From Prescottella defluvii (GTDB taxonomy: Bacteria > Actinomycetota > Actinomycetes > Mycobacteriales > Mycobacteriaceae), in the NCBI RefSeq assembly GCF_000738775.1, contig NZ_JPOC01000003.1:102724-166723 (forward strand): a stretch of DNA of 64,000 nucleotides, read 5' to 3'. The notes under the pieces were generated by a model. It was not told the origin of the DNA, ran no database searches, and was given only the letters and a program-made list of their open reading frames with translations. Position 1 is the first letter of the stretch, and every line of letters starts with the position of its first letter. The position numbers and the translations under genes are program-made. Below, in pieces: positions 63,951 through 64,000 of the stretch.

Positions 63951-64000
63951 ACCCCGATTATCGGACCACCGCCGGAAGCACGAACGGGAATCCCCGGCAC

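Noticed and set aside
1..64000. CRISPR arrays, tRNA/rRNA genes, insertion sequences, phage attachment sites, replication origins
   Set aside because: None was recognised: no regularly spaced repeats, no cloverleaf with CCA-adjacent structure, no transposase or integrase motifs in any plausible frame.

Overview
The window is high-GC DNA with dense, tightly packed genes, frequent GTG/TTG starts and ATGA overlaps. It carries a secreted mycolyltransferase of the antigen-85 family, IdeR/DtxR-type iron boxes and a KstR-like operator. Together these point to a mycolic-acid actinobacterium, most likely Rhodococcus or a close relative; the species is not assigned. The order of flanking genes (pepC/apeB, a VOC protein, a DyP peroxidase, purQ-purS, then purC-ptrB and a KstD-like flavoprotein) recalls the Mycobacterium tuberculosis Rv0780-Rv0803 neighbourhood, opened up by inserted accessory genes.

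Layout. 1-7.1 kb: partial M18 aminopeptidase, VOC protein, DyP peroxidase, AhpD-like protein, DapB-like dehydrogenase, M20 amidohydrolase, FUSC-like exporter, purQ and purS. 7.2-10.4 kb: MBL-fold hydrolase, mycolyltransferase, deacetylase-like protein, glutathione peroxidase. 10.4-14.3 kb: dicarboxylate transporter dctA, divergent from a CitA/DcuS-type two-component system, with a CRP/GlxR-like site between them. 14.3-40.4 kb: a catechol-peptide siderophore locus. 40.5-46.8 kb: ptrB, purC and two tandem DHA2 drug exporters. 46.8-50.9 kb: a cobalamin-riboswitch operon (BtuFCD-like importer, a chelatase-like/[2Fe-2S] protein and a SelW-like protein). 51-64 kb: lipid/steroid-type catabolic and redox genes (ALDH, acyl-CoA ligase, steroid 5-alpha-reductase homologue behind a KstR-like operator, P450, KstD-like flavoprotein), paired SMR pumps, a PLP enzyme, a HIT protein, TetR and MarR regulators, an ABC exporter and a GNAT protein.

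Siderophore locus. entC-entA-entE-entB make and activate 2,3-dihydroxybenzoate (DHB). The carrier protein for DHB is a separate 80-residue gene more than 22 kb away. Two NRPSs follow: NRPS-B (C-A-T-C-A-T-E) with a starter-like first C domain, and NRPS-C (C-A-T-E-C-A-T-E), which ends on an epimerase with no thioesterase. The predicted product is a DHB-capped tetrapeptide, with L-aa1 and three epimerised residues. The adenylation pockets read as X-Y-Y'-X', a mirrored arrangement. An EntS-like exporter, a siderophore-binding lipoprotein and a siderophore-reductase/methyltransferase-like fusion complete the set. Two iron boxes, at 28140-28158 and 36041-36059, imply repression by iron.

The parts that most merit follow-up are the thioesterase-less mirrored NRPS line, the SIP-methyltransferase fusion, the B12-riboswitch operon with two unassigned redox proteins, and the KstR-like site before a 5-alpha-reductase homologue. 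All product assignments come from reading motifs by eye; no database search was run.
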